Shown here: positions 5,922 to 15,568 of the stretch, in pieces
How positions within the stretch are numbered: position 1 is the first letter of the stretch
How the letters are laid out: every line of letters starts with the position of its first letter
Assembly: GCA_016721465.1 (NCBI GenBank)
Contig: JADKIA010000028.1
Span: forward strand, 124,001 to 188,000
Direction: 5' to 3'
DNA from: Ideonella sp.
GTDB taxonomy: Bacteria > Pseudomonadota > Gammaproteobacteria > Burkholderiales > Burkholderiaceae_C
Length of the DNA stretch: 64,000 nucleotides
The notes under the pieces: model-generated
Databases searched by the model: none
The model's input: only the letters and a program-made list of their open reading frames with translations
What the model was told of the DNA's origin: nothing
Position numbers and translations under genes: made by a program

Positions 5922-8615
5922 TCAGCTTTCCAAGGCTTTGTTGACGATTTCGCGCACATCGTTGCTGAGATCGGCGCGGGCGGCCACTCGGGCCACGGCT
6001 TCGCGGGCGGCGCTGCGCCAAGGCTCGGCCAGGTGGCTCCAGCGGTCCATCGCGCGCGCCAGCCGTGCGGCCAGTTGCGGGTTGATCGCGTCGAGCTCGA
6101 TCACGCGGTCGGCCCAGAACACATAACCCGCTGCGTCCGTGCGGTGGAACGCGGCGGGGTTGCGCATGCACAGGCTGACGATCAGGCTGCGCGCCCGGTT
6201 GGGATTCTTCAGCGAGAAGTCGGGGTGCTGCAGCAATGCCTTGGCGCGCTGAAACACGCGGCCCGCGCCGTCGCCGACCGGCTCACTGGCCTCGGCCTGC
6301 AATGCGAACCACTTGTCGATGACCAGGTCTTCCCTGGCGAACCTCGTGTGGAACTGGGCCAGCGCGGGCTCGGCCAGCGGTGCCTGGGCATCCACCAGGG
6401 CCGCCAGCGCCCCGATGCAGTCGGTCATCTGGCCGGCGTCCTTGAAGCGCTGGTAGGCGCGGCCCTGCCAGACGGTGTCCCCCGTGGCGACGGCGTGCAG
6501 CACGATCATGCGCAGGGCCAGGTTGGCCAGCGCACGCCGGCCGGACTGGTCCATGTCGGGCCGATAGCCCTGGCGCACCTGGTTCGCCTCCCAGGCCCAC
6601 AGCCAGTCCGCATGGAGCAGCGTGGCCAGTTGAAGACGCAGCTGTTCCCGAACGACGTGGATGCGCTGCGGGTCGACCACGGCGCATCGCTCGGCCACAT
6701 ACGACTCGGATGGCGGCGTCAGCACCCGTTGCTTGAAGGCGGCATCGAGCCCCGTGTGGCGCAACACGGCGCGCATGGCGTCGGCAAAGGCTTCGTCGAG
6801 CTGCACCGCGCCGCCCGATGCGAGGGCGGCTTGCATTCGCTTCAGGGCCAGGCGCTGCCCGGCTTCCCAGCGATTGAAGGCATCGCTGTCGTGCTTCAGC
6901 TGAACCAGCAGGGCGGCGTCGTCCAGGCCATCGTCGAGCTGGACCGGGGCGGAGAAGCCACGCAACAGCGACGGCACCGGGGCGCTGTCCACGTTGACGA
7001 AGCAGAACTGCGTTTCGGTCTGCGTGACCACCAGCACCCGTTCGGTGCCGGATGCAAGGGACTCGCCCTGCAGTTGCATGGGCAGGGCGTGACCATCGGC
7101 GGCGGACAACAAGCCCATGGCCACCGGCATGACGAAGGGCAGCTTCTCGGGCTGGCCCGGCGTGGCCGCGGCAGTCTGCCGCAGCGTGAGGGTATAGGTG
7201 CGGGCCTGCGCGTCGTATTCGCCGCGGGCATGCAGCTCGGGCGTGCCGGCCTGCGCATACCAACGTTTGAATTCAGCCAGGTGCCGATGCAGCGCGCTGT
7301 CGGGGTTGGCGTCGCCCAGCGCCTGTGCGAAGTCGTCGCAGGTGACGGCCTGGCCATCGTGGCGCTTGAAGTACAGGTCCATGCCGCGGCGGAAGCCCTC
7401 GCGGCCCACCAACGTGGCCATCATGCGCACGACCTCGGCGCCCTTTTCGTAGATGGTGGCGGTGTAGAAATTGTTGATCTCGACGTAGTCGTCGGGCCGC
7501 ACGGGGTGGGCCATCGGGCCGGCGTCTTCAGGGAATTGCACGGCCCGCAGGGCGCGCACGTCGTCGATGCGCTTGACGGCACGGGCGGACGCCGAGCCCG
7601 CCATGTCCATCGAGAACTCCTGGTCGCGATAGACCGTCAGGCCTTCCTTCAGCGACAGCTGGAACCAGTCGCGGCAGGTGATGCGGTTGCCGGTCCAGTT
7701 GTGGAAATACTCGTGGCCGACCACGCTCTCGATGCCGCTGAAGTCCTCGTCGGTGGCGGTGGCGGGGCTGGCCAGCACGAACTTGGTGTTGAAGATGTTC
7801 AGTCCCTTGTTCTCCATCGCCCCCATGTTGAAGTCGCTCACGGCAACGATCATGAAGCGGTCCAGGTCCAGCGGCAGGCCGAAGCGGGCCTCGTCCCAGG
7901 CCACCGAGGCGACGAGTGAGTTCATCGCGTGTTCGGTCTTGTCCAGATCGCCGCGGCGCACGTAGACCTGCAGCAGGTGGTCCTTGCCTGAGCGCGAACG
8001 GATGCGCTGCTCGCGCGCCACGAGATCCGCGCCCACCAGGGCGAAGAGGTAGGCGGGCTTGGGGAAGGGATCGTGCCACTTGGCCTGGTGGCGGCCGTTG
8101 TCCAGATCCTTCTGCTCCATCAGGTTGCCGTTGCTCAGCAGCACGGGGTACTTGGCCTTGTCCGCACGCAAGGTGACAGTGAACACCGCCATCACGTCCG
8201 GCCGATCCAGGAAGTAGGTGATGCGACGAAAGCCCTCGGCCTCGCATTGCGTGAACAGGCCGCCTGCCGAGGTGTACAGGCCCGACAGGGCGGTGTTCTT
8301 CTCGGGCGAACAGGTGTTGCGGATTTCCAGCACGAAGCTCGTGCGCGATGGTGGGTTGTCGATCACCAGAACGTCGCCTTCATGGCGGAAGGACACGCTC
8401 TCGCCATCGGCCTGCACACGCAGCAGGTTGAGGCCTTCGCCGTGCAACTTGAGCGGCAGCCCCTCGGGTTCGTCCAGGTTGCGCACGATGGTCAGCCGGC
8501 TGGCAACGATGGTCTTGGCCGGGTCCAGATCGAATGTCAGCTCGGCGCTGCGGATCCAGAACGCCGGGGCCGCGTAGTCCTCACGGCGAATGACGGTGGC
8601 TTGGCCTTCACGCAT
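5922..8615 (-). CDS. pepN: Aminopeptidase N (M1 zinc metallopeptidase)
   Basis: 897 residues, the usual length. Removes N-terminal residues from peptides in the cytoplasm. The exopeptidase signature GAMEN is at residues 265-269 and the zinc motif HEYFH at 301-305, with the third ligand E324 in LKEGLT. The N-terminal beta domain, the catalytic domain and the long helical C-terminal half are all intact. The gene begins 26 nt downstream of the HAD phosphatase gene and ends 3 nt before fbp. Confidence 0.97.
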   Translation of the reverse strand: MREGQATVIRREDYAAPAFWIRSAELTFDLDPAKTIVASRLTIVRNLDEPEGLPLKLHGEGLNLLRVQADGESVSFRHEGDVLVIDNPPSRTSFVLEIRNTCSPEKNTALSGLYTSAGGLFTQCEAEGFRRITYFLDRPDVMAVFTVTLRADKAKYPVLLSNGNLMEQKDLDNGRHQAKWHDPFPKPAYLFALVGADLVAREQRIRSRSGKDHLLQVYVRRGDLDKTEHAMNSLVASVAWDEARFGLPLDLDRFMIVAVSDFNMGAMENKGLNIFNTKFVLASPATATDEDFSGIESVVGHEYFHNWTGNRITCRDWFQLSLKEGLTVYRDQEFSMDMAGSASARAVKRIDDVRALRAVQFPEDAGPMAHPVRPDDYVEINNFYTATIYEKGAEVVRMMATLVGREGFRRGMDLYFKRHDGQAVTCDDFAQALGDANPDSALHRHLAEFKRWYAQAGTPELHARGEYDAQARTYTLTLRQTAAATPGQPEKLPFVMPVAMGLLSAADGHALPMQLQGESLASGTERVLVVTQTETQFCFVNVDSAPVPSLLRGFSAPVQLDDGLDDAALLVQLKHDSDAFNRWEAGQRLALKRMQAALASGGAVQLDEAFADAMRAVLRHTGLDAAFKQRVLTPPSESYVAERCAVVDPQRIHVVREQLRLQLATLLHADWLWAWEANQVRQGYRPDMDQSGRRALANLALRMIVLHAVATGDTVWQGRAYQRFKDAGQMTDCIGALAALVDAQAPLAEPALAQFHTRFAREDLVIDKWFALQAEASEPVGDGAGRVFQRAKALLQHPDFSLKNPNRARSLIVSLCMRNPAAFHRTDAAGYVFWADRVIELDAINPQLAARLARAMDRWSHLAEPWRSAAREAVARVAARADLSNDVREIVNKALES

Positions 8616-8641
8616 GGTGTGTTGTCTCTCGTCTTCTTGTC

Positions 8642-9304
8642 TTACGGACTGGTGGGATCGAAACCACGCAGGTCTGCGCGCGTGGCCACCAGATTGTCGA
8701 ACGGTGCAAACGCTTCGGCCGGCGCGGTGGTGGTGAGCGCCACCGCGCGCATGCCGGCACGGCGCGCGGCCTCGATGCCGAGCGGCGCGTCCTCGAACAC
8801 CAGGCAGGCTTCAGGCGCCACGCCCAATCGCCGCGCAGCCTCCAAGAAAAGATCGGCGTGCGGCTTGCCACGAAAGCCCTGCTCGGGGCTCACCGTGGTG
8901 GCCACTTGCGCGCCGATGCCAAACCGTTCGTAGGCCACCGAGATGTTGCCGTCGGGCGCGGCGGTGCACACGGCCATGGGCAGGCCACGCTGTTGGCCGG
9001 CGCGCAGCAGTTCCGCAGCGCCAGGGATCAGGCCGAGGTTCTGCCTCGCGTCATCGCGGTAGAAGGCTTCCTTGATGTCGGCCATGGCCTGGCGCTCGGC
9101 CTGGCTGCGCTGCGGGAACAGGTCGGCCAGGATCTCGGCATTGGTGCGGCCCGCCGTGGCGGCAAAGAAGCCGTGCTCGTCGAAGGTCAGTCCGGCGCTG
9201 GCGAACCAACGGCGCCAGGCGGCATGGTGCAGCGGCATGCTGTCGATCAAGGTGCCGTCCAGATCGAACAGCCAAGCCTCGATGGGTGCGGCGGGCACGG
9301 TCAC
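8642..9304 (-). CDS. HAD-superfamily phosphatase (beta-phosphoglucomutase-like)
   Basis: 220 residues. Motif I is DLDGTLIDS (D14, D16 as nucleophile and acid/base), the cap domain is helical, motif II is the VCTAAPDGN region, motif III the GKPHADLF lysine, and motif IV is VFEDAPLGIEAARRAGM. This is the small-cap subfamily that dephosphorylates or isomerises sugar phosphates; the real substrate cannot be read from sequence. Its start overlaps the prfB stop by 4 nt (translational coupling). Confidence 0.85.
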   Translation of the reverse strand: MTVPAAPIEAWLFDLDGTLIDSMPLHHAAWRRWFASAGLTFDEHGFFAATAGRTNAEILADLFPQRSQAERQAMADIKEAFYRDDARQNLGLIPGAAELLRAGQQRGLPMAVCTAAPDGNISVAYERFGIGAQVATTVSPEQGFRGKPHADLFLEAARRLGVAPEACLVFEDAPLGIEAARRAGMRAVALTTTAPAEAFAPFDNLVATRADLRGFDPTSP

Positions 9305-10405
9305 AGGCCTTGCTTCAGGCTGGCCTCGATGAAGGCATCAAGGTCACCGTCCAGCACCTTTTGCGTGTTGCTGATCTCCACGTTGGTGCGCAGGTCTTTG
9401 ATGCGGCTGTTGTCCAGCACATAACTGCGAATCTGATGACCCCAGCCCACGTCGGTCTTGGTGTCTTCGAGCTTCTGGGCTTCTTCCTGCCGCTTGCGCA
9501 TTTCGTGGTCGTACAGGCGCGAGCGCAGCCGCTTCCAGGCCACGTCGCGGTTGCTGTGCTGGCTGCGGCCGTCCTGGCACTGCACCACGATGCCGGTGGG
9601 GATGTGCGTCAGGCGCACCGCCGAATCCGTCTTGTTGATGTGCTGGCCGCCGGCGCCACTGGCGCGGAAGGTGTCTGTGCGCACGTCGGCCGGGTTGATG
9701 TCGATCTCGATGGAATCGTCTACCTCGGGGTAGACGAACAGCGAGGCGAAGCTGGTGTGGCGCCCGCCGGCCGAATCGAAGGGGCTCTTGCGCACCAGCC
9801 GGTGCACGCCGGTCTCCGTGCGCAGGTGGCCGAAGGCATAGTCGCCCTCGACCTTGATCGTGGCGCTCTTCAGGCCGGCCACGTCGCCCGGGGTCTCGTC
9901 TTCGAGCGTGGCCTTGAAGCCCTTGCGCTCGCAGTACTTGAGGTACTGGCGCAGCAGCATGCCGGCCCAGTCGCAGGCTTCGGTGCCACCGGCGCCGGCC
10001 TGGATGTCGATGAAGCAGTTCATCGGATCGGCCGGGTTGCTGAACATGCGGCGGAACTCGAGTTGCTCGACGATCGCGCGCAGCGCGGCGGCATCGGCCT
10101 CGATCGCCGCCAGGCCGGCCATGTCGCCGTCGGCCTTGCTCATGTCGTAGAGCTCGGTGTTGTCGCTGAGGTTGCTGGCCAGGTGGTCGATGGTGCCCAC
10201 CACGGTCTCCAGCGCCTTTTTCTCGCGGCCCAGTTCCTGGGCACGCTTGGGCTCGCTCCAGACGCTCGGGTTCTCGAGCGCGGCCTTGACTTCGTTCAAT
10301 CGCAGGGCTTTGCGATCGTAGTCAAAGATACCCCCGGAGTTGCTCGGTTCGCTGGCTCAGATCGGCGAGCAGCGTGCCGATGGCGTTGATTTGTTCGATG
10401 TCCAT
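9301..10405 (-). CDS. prfB: Peptide chain release factor 2, with programmed +1 frameshift
   Basis: Recognises UGA and UAA stop codons. The reading frame is split: 27 codons from the ATG at 10405 end in an in-frame TGA at 10324-10322; a +1 shift on the CTT codon continues at GAC (10323) for 340 residues, 367 in total, the normal RF2 size. The shifted frame has the GGQ motif in SGAGGQHINKTDSAVRL and normal RF2 domains. If annotated without the shift the protein would wrongly begin at the in-frame ATT/ATG downstream. It leads the operon with the HAD, pepN and fbp genes. Confidence 0.96.
10321..10337 (-). promoter_or_regulatory. prfB programmed frameshift site
   Basis: Minus-strand sequence GGGGGTATCTTTGAC: a Shine-Dalgarno-like G run, then TAT CTT TGA C. 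This is the classic autoregulatory site where low RF2 makes the ribosome slip +1 on CTT before TGA. Seen directly; mechanism known from E. coli prfB. Confidence 0.93.
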
Positions 10406-10579
10406 GGGTGGGTACTTTCGATGGCGTGATCAGGCAAGGCCATGTCAGCCGGGCAGCGGGCGAAAAGACTCATTTTGGCATGCACGGTCCGGGCGGGCCG
10501 ACGGTGCGGCGCCGTCGAGGCGACGGCCCGTCGGACAAAGTCGGCAACAATCGCGGCGGTATCGAGTAGCGAGGCATCG

Positions 10580-10852
10580 ATGACGGGCAAACGGGATCGA
10601 CATCTGGCCGCCAAGGCACGTCACTGGGCTGGCAACCGGCGCTGGGTGGGGATGCTGACGGCCGCGTGGTTGTTGATCACCTTCGTGCCGCCGTTCTTCG
10701 CCCGCGACCTGTCCTTCGAGGTCTTCGGCGCGCCGCTGCCGGTCTGGCTGGCGGCCCAAGGCGCACCGATCGCCTACGTGCTGATCGTCTGGATCTACGA
10801 GCGGCACATGGACCGGCTCGATCGTGAGCTGAACAACACCCATGGCGATTGA
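10580..10852 (+). CDS. DUF4212 small subunit of a sodium:solute symporter
   Basis: 90 residues from the ATG at 10580. Two membrane helices are visible (VGMLTAAWLLITFVPPFF and AAQGAPIAYVLIVWIYE), with the RDLSFEVFGAPLPVWLAAQG loop characteristic of DUF4212. Proteins of this family are always encoded just before a large sodium:solute symporter, and here the symporter ATG (10842) overlaps this gene. Substrate is unknown; acetate-type organic acids are usual for the family. Confidence 0.85.
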   Translation: MTGKRDRHLAAKARHWAGNRRWVGMLTAAWLLITFVPPFFARDLSFEVFGAPLPVWLAAQGAPIAYVLIVWIYERHMDRLDRELNNTHGD

Positions 10853-12953
10853 CTCGCCGCCGCCCGGCACCGACACCAACGACCTGGCCCGCCAGCAATG
10901 GCAGCGCCACCGCGTGCATTGGCGCTTTGGTCTGTATGTGCTGGCACTGCTGGTGTTCGTGGGCGTGATGGCCGTGGTGGAGCGCCTCGGCCTGCCGCGG
11001 GCCTGGATTGCCGCGGTCTTCTTGCTCGCCCCGGTGGCGCTGTATGCCAGCGTGGGCCTGGCCTGCCGCACCACCAACACCGCGCAGTACTTCGTGGCCG
11101 GCCGCAGCGTGCCGGCGATCTACAACGGCATGGCCATCGGCGCGGACTGGATGAGCGTGGCCTCGTTCATGGGCCTGGCGGGCCTGTTGTACGCCAACGG
11201 CTATGGCGGTTTGGCCTACGTGCTGGGCTGGACCGGTGGCTTCTGCCTGGTGGGTCTGTATGTCGCACCCTATCTGCGCAAGTTCGGGCAATACACCATT
11301 CCCGACTTCCTGGGCGAGCGCTATGGCAGCCGTTTGCCGAGGCTGATCGCCGTGATCGTCACGGTCTTGTGCAGCCTGATGTACGTGGTGGCGCAGATCT
11401 ATGGCGTGGGCCTCATCACCTCGCGCCTGACCGGTTTCACTTTCGAGATCGGGGTGTTCCTGGGGCTCGGGGGCATCCTGGTGTGCTCGTTCCTCGGGGG
11501 CATGCGCGCGGTCACCTGGACACAGGTCACGCAGTACGTGATCCTGGCGGTGGCTTTCCTGGTGCCGGTGGTGTGGCTCTCGGTCAAGCAGACCGGCATC
11601 CCCTTGCCGCATGCCGCGGTGGGCCAGCAGTTGAAGAAGGTGACCGCGCGCGAGCGCGAACTGTTGGCCGATCCGCGCGAGCAGGAGGTGCGCGCGCTGT
11701 TCCAGCAGGAAACCGCGCGCTACAACCAAATGTTGCGCGATCCGGCCCAATCGCTGGCGCAGGAACGCGGGCAAGTGCAGCGGCAGTTCTCCCAGGCCGC
11801 GCGCGCGGGGGCGACGCAGCGCGAGGTCCGGGCGGCCGAGCGCGCCTGGCATCAGTTGCCCAAGGACGCGGATGCGGCCCGAGAGACCTGGACGCGGGCG
11901 CGTGACGCCGCGGAGGATCGGTCTCGGCCGCTGGCAGGCATGCCGCCACAAGCTCAGCTGTTCGCTGGCGACCCCAACGGCGACGCGCAGCAGCGCACCA
12001 CCTTCGACGACTCGCGACTGAACTTCCTGGCCTTGGTGTTCTGCCTGATGGCCGGCACCGCCGGGCTGCCGCACATCCTGGCGCGGTTCTACACCACGCC
12101 CACGGTGCGCGAGGCACGGCAGTCGGTGACCTGGGCGGTGCTGTTCATCGTGCTCATCTACATCACCGCGCCCACGCTGGCGGTGCTGCTCAAGTTCGAG
12201 GTGCTGAACTCGGTGGTGGGGCTGCGCTTCGACCAGTTGCCGCGCTGGGTCACCGAGTGGTCCAAGGTGGATCCGCTGTTGCTGTCGGTGGTCGACATCA
12301 ACGGCGATGGCGTGCTGCAGCTTGGCGAGATGCGCATCAACGGCGACATCATGGTGCTGGCCACGCCGGAGATCGGCGGCATGCCTTTCGTGCTGAGCTG
12401 TCTGGTGGCAGCCGGCGCACTGGCGGCGGCGCTGTCCACGGCCGACGGCCTGTTGCTGACCACCGCCAACGCCTTGTCGCACGACCTGTACTTCAAGATC
12501 ATCGACCCGGGTGCACCCACCAACCGGCGCGTCACCATCTCCAAGGTGGTGCTGCTGGTGGTGGCCATGCTGGCCGCCTACATTGCCACGCGCAAACCGG
12601 CCGAAATCCTGCTGTTGGTGACACCGGTGTTCTCGGTGGCCGCGGCGACGATCTTCCCGGCCCTGGTGCTGGGCGCGTTCTGGAAGCGCGCCAATGCGTC
12701 GGGGGCGAGCGCCGGGATGTTGGTGGGGCTGGCGGTCACACTTTATTACCTGGCCACCCGACACCCGTCGCTTCGGGCGCTGACACTGCAGACCGGCCCG
12801 GTGGAACTGTGGTGGGGCGTGCAGTCGGCGTCGGCGGGTGTATTTGGCGTGCCGGCTGCGTTCCTGGCGAATGTGATGGTCAGCTTGATCACCCGCGCCA
12901 ATGAGAACGCGGTAGGCTTCGTCGATGAAATACGCATGCCCGATGGCGAGTGA
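10842..12953 (+). CDS. Sodium:solute symporter, VC_2705-type large subunit
   Basis: 703 residues, about 13 membrane helices. Core SSS features: AEYFVAGRSVPAIYNGMAIG-like start (here QYFVAGRSVPAIYN), FLGERYGSRLPR, and LPHILARFYTTP. A hydrophilic charged insert of about 120 residues (about 264-386, rich in Arg/Glu/Gln and helical) splits the membrane part. A second extramembrane loop contains a perfect EF-hand calcium loop at D485-E496 (DINGDGVLQLGE). Both are features of this subfamily rather than of PutP/ActP proper. Forms a two-gene unit with the DUF4212 gene. Confidence 0.88.
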   Translation: MAIDSPPPGTDTNDLARQQWQRHRVHWRFGLYVLALLVFVGVMAVVERLGLPRAWIAAVFLLAPVALYASVGLACRTTNTAQYFVAGRSVPAIYNGMAIGADWMSVASFMGLAGLLYANGYGGLAYVLGWTGGFCLVGLYVAPYLRKFGQYTIPDFLGERYGSRLPRLIAVIVTVLCSLMYVVAQIYGVGLITSRLTGFTFEIGVFLGLGGILVCSFLGGMRAVTWTQVTQYVILAVAFLVPVVWLSVKQTGIPLPHAAVGQQLKKVTARERELLADPREQEVRALFQQETARYNQMLRDPAQSLAQERGQVQRQFSQAARAGATQREVRAAERAWHQLPKDADAARETWTRARDAAEDRSRPLAGMPPQAQLFAGDPNGDAQQRTTFDDSRLNFLALVFCLMAGTAGLPHILARFYTTPTVREARQSVTWAVLFIVLIYITAPTLAVLLKFEVLNSVVGLRFDQLPRWVTEWSKVDPLLLSVVDINGDGVLQLGEMRINGDIMVLATPEIGGMPFVLSCLVAAGALAAALSTADGLLLTTANALSHDLYFKIIDPGAPTNRRVTISKVVLLVVAMLAAYIATRKPAEILLLVTPVFSVAAATIFPALVLGAFWKRANASGASAGMLVGLAVTLYYLATRHPSLRALTLQTGPVELWWGVQSASAGVFGVPAAFLANVMVSLITRANENAVGFVDEIRMPDGE

Positions 12954-13022
12954 ATGGGCGCTTGCCTGATCAAACGCGGCGTCAATGGCTCGGTGCAGCC
13001 ACTCAGTGGAGATTGAACGGCG

Positions 13023-13541
13023 ATGCTTTTCCAGAAGACGGAGCAAGGCCATCGCGAAATCCGCGAGCGCAGCCGTGGCCTGGCCCGCACGGCGCGCATG
13101 ATGCTGGTGCTGTCGGACGGCCATCGCAGCGGGGAGGAACTGCTGGCCATGGTCAATGGCTCGACGGCCGCCGACCTCGCCACCCTGCTCGACAGTGGCT
13201 TGATCGCTGCGGTGGGCGGTTTCGGCCCCGGCGGCTCGGTGCAGGCCGAGCAAGCCACGGAGCACGCGCTGCAGCAGTTCAGTGACGAGGCGGCCGCAGA
13301 CGCTGCTCGCGAGGATGCGGAGGGTGGGCTCAGCTACCCCGAGTTGTACGACAGCCTGAATGCGCTGGCCAAGGAGCAACTCGGCCTGTTCAAGGGCTAC
13401 CGGTTCTCGCTCGAGATTGAACGAGCCAGCGGCATTGACCAGTTGCGCGAGGTGGCGCGACGCTTCGTGGTTGAAGTGCGCAAGGCCAAGGGTGAGTCGG
13501 CGGCGCAGATGGTGCGCCGCGCGCTGGGCTTGAGCGCCTGA
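13023..13541 (+). CDS. Hypothetical protein, possible winged-helix N-terminus
   Basis: 172 residues, preceded by GGAGAT. The first 65 residues (MLVLSDGHRSGEELLAM, TAADLATLLDSGLIAAVG) fit the pattern of a small winged-helix domain that judges growth state, as seen in uncharacterised betaproteobacterial proteins; the rest is helical and acidic with no known motif. It follows the symporter by 69 nt and is read into a hairpin terminator. Function unknown. Confidence 0.6.
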   Translation: MLFQKTEQGHREIRERSRGLARTARMMLVLSDGHRSGEELLAMVNGSTAADLATLLDSGLIAAVGGFGPGGSVQAEQATEHALQQFSDEAAADAAREDAEGGLSYPELYDSLNALAKEQLGLFKGYRFSLEIERASGIDQLREVARRFVVEVRKAKGESAAQMVRRALGLSA

Positions 13542-13566
13542 GGCCCGAACCCTCGGCCATGAAGAA

Positions 13567-13586
13567 GGGCGCCTTCGCAGGCGCCC
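13567..13586. terminator. Bidirectional terminator hairpin
   Basis: GGGCGCC (13567-13573) and GGCGCCC (13580-13586) form a perfect 7-bp stem around a 6-nt loop, followed by TTGTTGCT on the plus strand and TTCTTC on the minus strand. It lies between the convergent ends of the hypothetical gene and the MFS transporter gene. Confidence 0.75.
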
Positions 13587-13638
13587 TTGTTGCTCTCGCA
13601 CCGCGACGCACCGGGTGGTGCGCCGGGCCGAGCCGGGA

Positions 13639-15345
13639 TCAGTCGCGGGCGTAGATGTCCACGTCCTTGGTTTCCTTGACGAACAGCAGACCGATCACGA
13701 AGCAGACGGCCGCAATCACGATCGGGTACCACAGGCCGTAGTACATGTTGCCGTTGGAGGCCACCATGGCGAACGTGACCGAAGGCAGCAGCCCACCGAA
13801 CCAGCCATTGCCGATGTGGTAGGGCAGGCTCATCGAGGTGTAGCGGATGCGGGTCGGGAACAGTTCCACCAGCATCGCCGCGATCGGGCCGTACACCATG
13901 GTGACGTAGATCACCAGGATGGTCAGGATGCCCACCACGGACCACCATTGGCCACCCATGAATTCGATCGGCTTGGCCTTGGCGGGGTAGCCGGCGGCCT
14001 TCAGCGTCTCGGCCAGGTCCTTCTTGAACGCGGCGATCGCCTTGCCCGATGCGTCATCGAACTTGTGGCCGCCGGCCGTGGTCGTGGCGGTGGGCGGTGT
14101 GAGCTCCTTGTCGCCGATCTTGATGATGGTGGGCGTGCCGGCCGGCAGCACCTCGTTGGCGTAGCTGGCCGAGCTCTGGGTCAGTGCGCGCTTGGCGATG
14201 TCGCAGCCGGACAGGAAGTCCACTTCGCGGGCGATCGGGCTGCCCTGGAACGAGCAGGTCTTCGGATCGGCCTTCACCGTGATCTGCGCGCTGGCCTGGG
14301 CCTTGGCGAGCTCGGGGTTGCCGGCTTCGGTCAAGGCCTTGAACAGGGGGAAGTAGGTCAGTACCGCCAGCAGCATGCCCAGCAGGATGATCGGCTTGCG
14401 GCCGATCTTGTCCGACAAGGTGCCGAAGACCACGAAGAACGGCGTGCCGATGATCAGCGAGACCGCGACCATGATGTTGGCCGTGGCCGAATCGACCTTG
14501 AGCACGTTGGCCAGGAAGAACAGCGCATAGAACTGGCCCGAGTACCACACCACGCCCTGGCCCATGACCAGACCGAAGAGGGCCAGCGCCACGATCTTCA
14601 TGTTCTTCCATTGGCCGAAGGATTCGGTCAACGGTGCCTTCGAGGTCTTGCCCTCTTCCTTCATCTTCTTGAAGGCGGGTGACTCGTTCATCGACAAGCG
14701 GATCCACACGCTGATGCCCAGCAGGAAGATCGAAGCGATGAAGGGCACGCGCCAACCCCAGTCGGCAAAGGCCGCCTCGCCGAGCGCACTGCGGGTGCCC
14801 AGAATCACCATCAGCGACAACATCAGGCCCAAGGTGGCGGTGGTCTGGATCCACGAGGTGTAGGCGCCACGCTTGCCTTGCGGTGCATGCTCGGCCACGT
14901 ACGTGGCGGCGCCACCGTACTCACCGCCCAGCGCCAGGCCCTGCAGGATGCGCAGCCCGATCAGGATCACCGGTGCAGCAGTACCGATGGAGGCGTAGCT
15001 GGGCAGGATGCCGACGATGAAGGTCGACAGGCCCATGATCAGGATCGTGACCAGGAAGGTGTACTTGCGGCCGATCATGTCGCCCAGACGGCCGAACACC
15101 AGGGCGCCGAACGGGCGCACGATGAAGCCGGCCGCGAAAGCCAGCAGCGAGGCGATGAACTGCGCCGTGGGGTCGAGGGCGGCAAAGAACTGCTTGCCGA
15201 TGAAGGCGGCGAGCGAGCCGTACAGGTAGAAGTCGTACCACTCGAACACCGTGCCGAGCGACGAGGCGAAGATGACCTTCTTTTCTTCGGCCGTCATCGC
15301 GCCGGATGCTGCCGCGGGCGGTCGGCCCATGCTGCTGGTTGCCAT
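13639..15345 (-). CDS. MFS transporter, metabolite:H+ symporter (MHS) family
   Basis: 568 residues from the ATG at 15345, which has a GAGGAG ribosome site; upstream in-frame codons are not credible. Twelve membrane helices and MHS/ShiA-ProP signatures: FEWYDFYLYGSLAAFI, GRLGDMIGRKYTFL, GLRILQGLALGGEYGGAATYVAEHAP. A polar loop of about 130 residues with two cysteines (TCSF, SGCD) interrupts the last part of the transporter, longer than in E. coli ShiA but seen in other betaproteobacterial relatives. Imports an organic acid or betaine-like solute; the substrate is not readable. Confidence 0.88.
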   Translation of the reverse strand: MATSSMGRPPAAASGAMTAEEKKVIFASSLGTVFEWYDFYLYGSLAAFIGKQFFAALDPTAQFIASLLAFAAGFIVRPFGALVFGRLGDMIGRKYTFLVTILIMGLSTFIVGILPSYASIGTAAPVILIGLRILQGLALGGEYGGAATYVAEHAPQGKRGAYTSWIQTTATLGLMLSLMVILGTRSALGEAAFADWGWRVPFIASIFLLGISVWIRLSMNESPAFKKMKEEGKTSKAPLTESFGQWKNMKIVALALFGLVMGQGVVWYSGQFYALFFLANVLKVDSATANIMVAVSLIIGTPFFVVFGTLSDKIGRKPIILLGMLLAVLTYFPLFKALTEAGNPELAKAQASAQITVKADPKTCSFQGSPIAREVDFLSGCDIAKRALTQSSASYANEVLPAGTPTIIKIGDKELTPPTATTTAGGHKFDDASGKAIAAFKKDLAETLKAAGYPAKAKPIEFMGGQWWSVVGILTILVIYVTMVYGPIAAMLVELFPTRIRYTSMSLPYHIGNGWFGGLLPSVTFAMVASNGNMYYGLWYPIVIAAVCFVIGLLFVKETKDVDIYARD

Positions 15346-15522
15346 GCGTGTTGTCTCCTCAAGGGGTTGATCGCCACCGGGCGATGGACGTCGGCCCCGA
15401 CTTTTGTCGTGCTGTCTGACCGCTGTCTGACGCTCGGCCAACAAAACCTTACAGCCTCCGGCGCAACCCTGACGGATCTTTTCGCATTGCAAAAATCAAG
15501 GGAAAGCGAGCATGAGAAAACA

Positions 15523-15541
15523 CCACCGCATCCGGGGGTGG
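15523..15541 (-). terminator. Weak terminator hairpin after the alpha/beta hydrolase gene
   Basis: On the minus strand CCACC (15541-15537) pairs with GGTGG (15527-15523) and is followed by TGTTTTCTC. Short stem with T-rich tail, 28 nt after the stop codon of the alpha/beta hydrolase gene. Confidence 0.4.
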
Positions 15542-15568
15542 CGGCACGGCGGGACACGGCTGCGGTGC

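Noticed and set aside
10677..13601. Very long minus-strand open frame (974 codons) opposite the symporter
   Set aside because: It is the antisense shadow of the symporter gene caused by GC-rich codons; product is His/Gln/Arg-rich with no domain.
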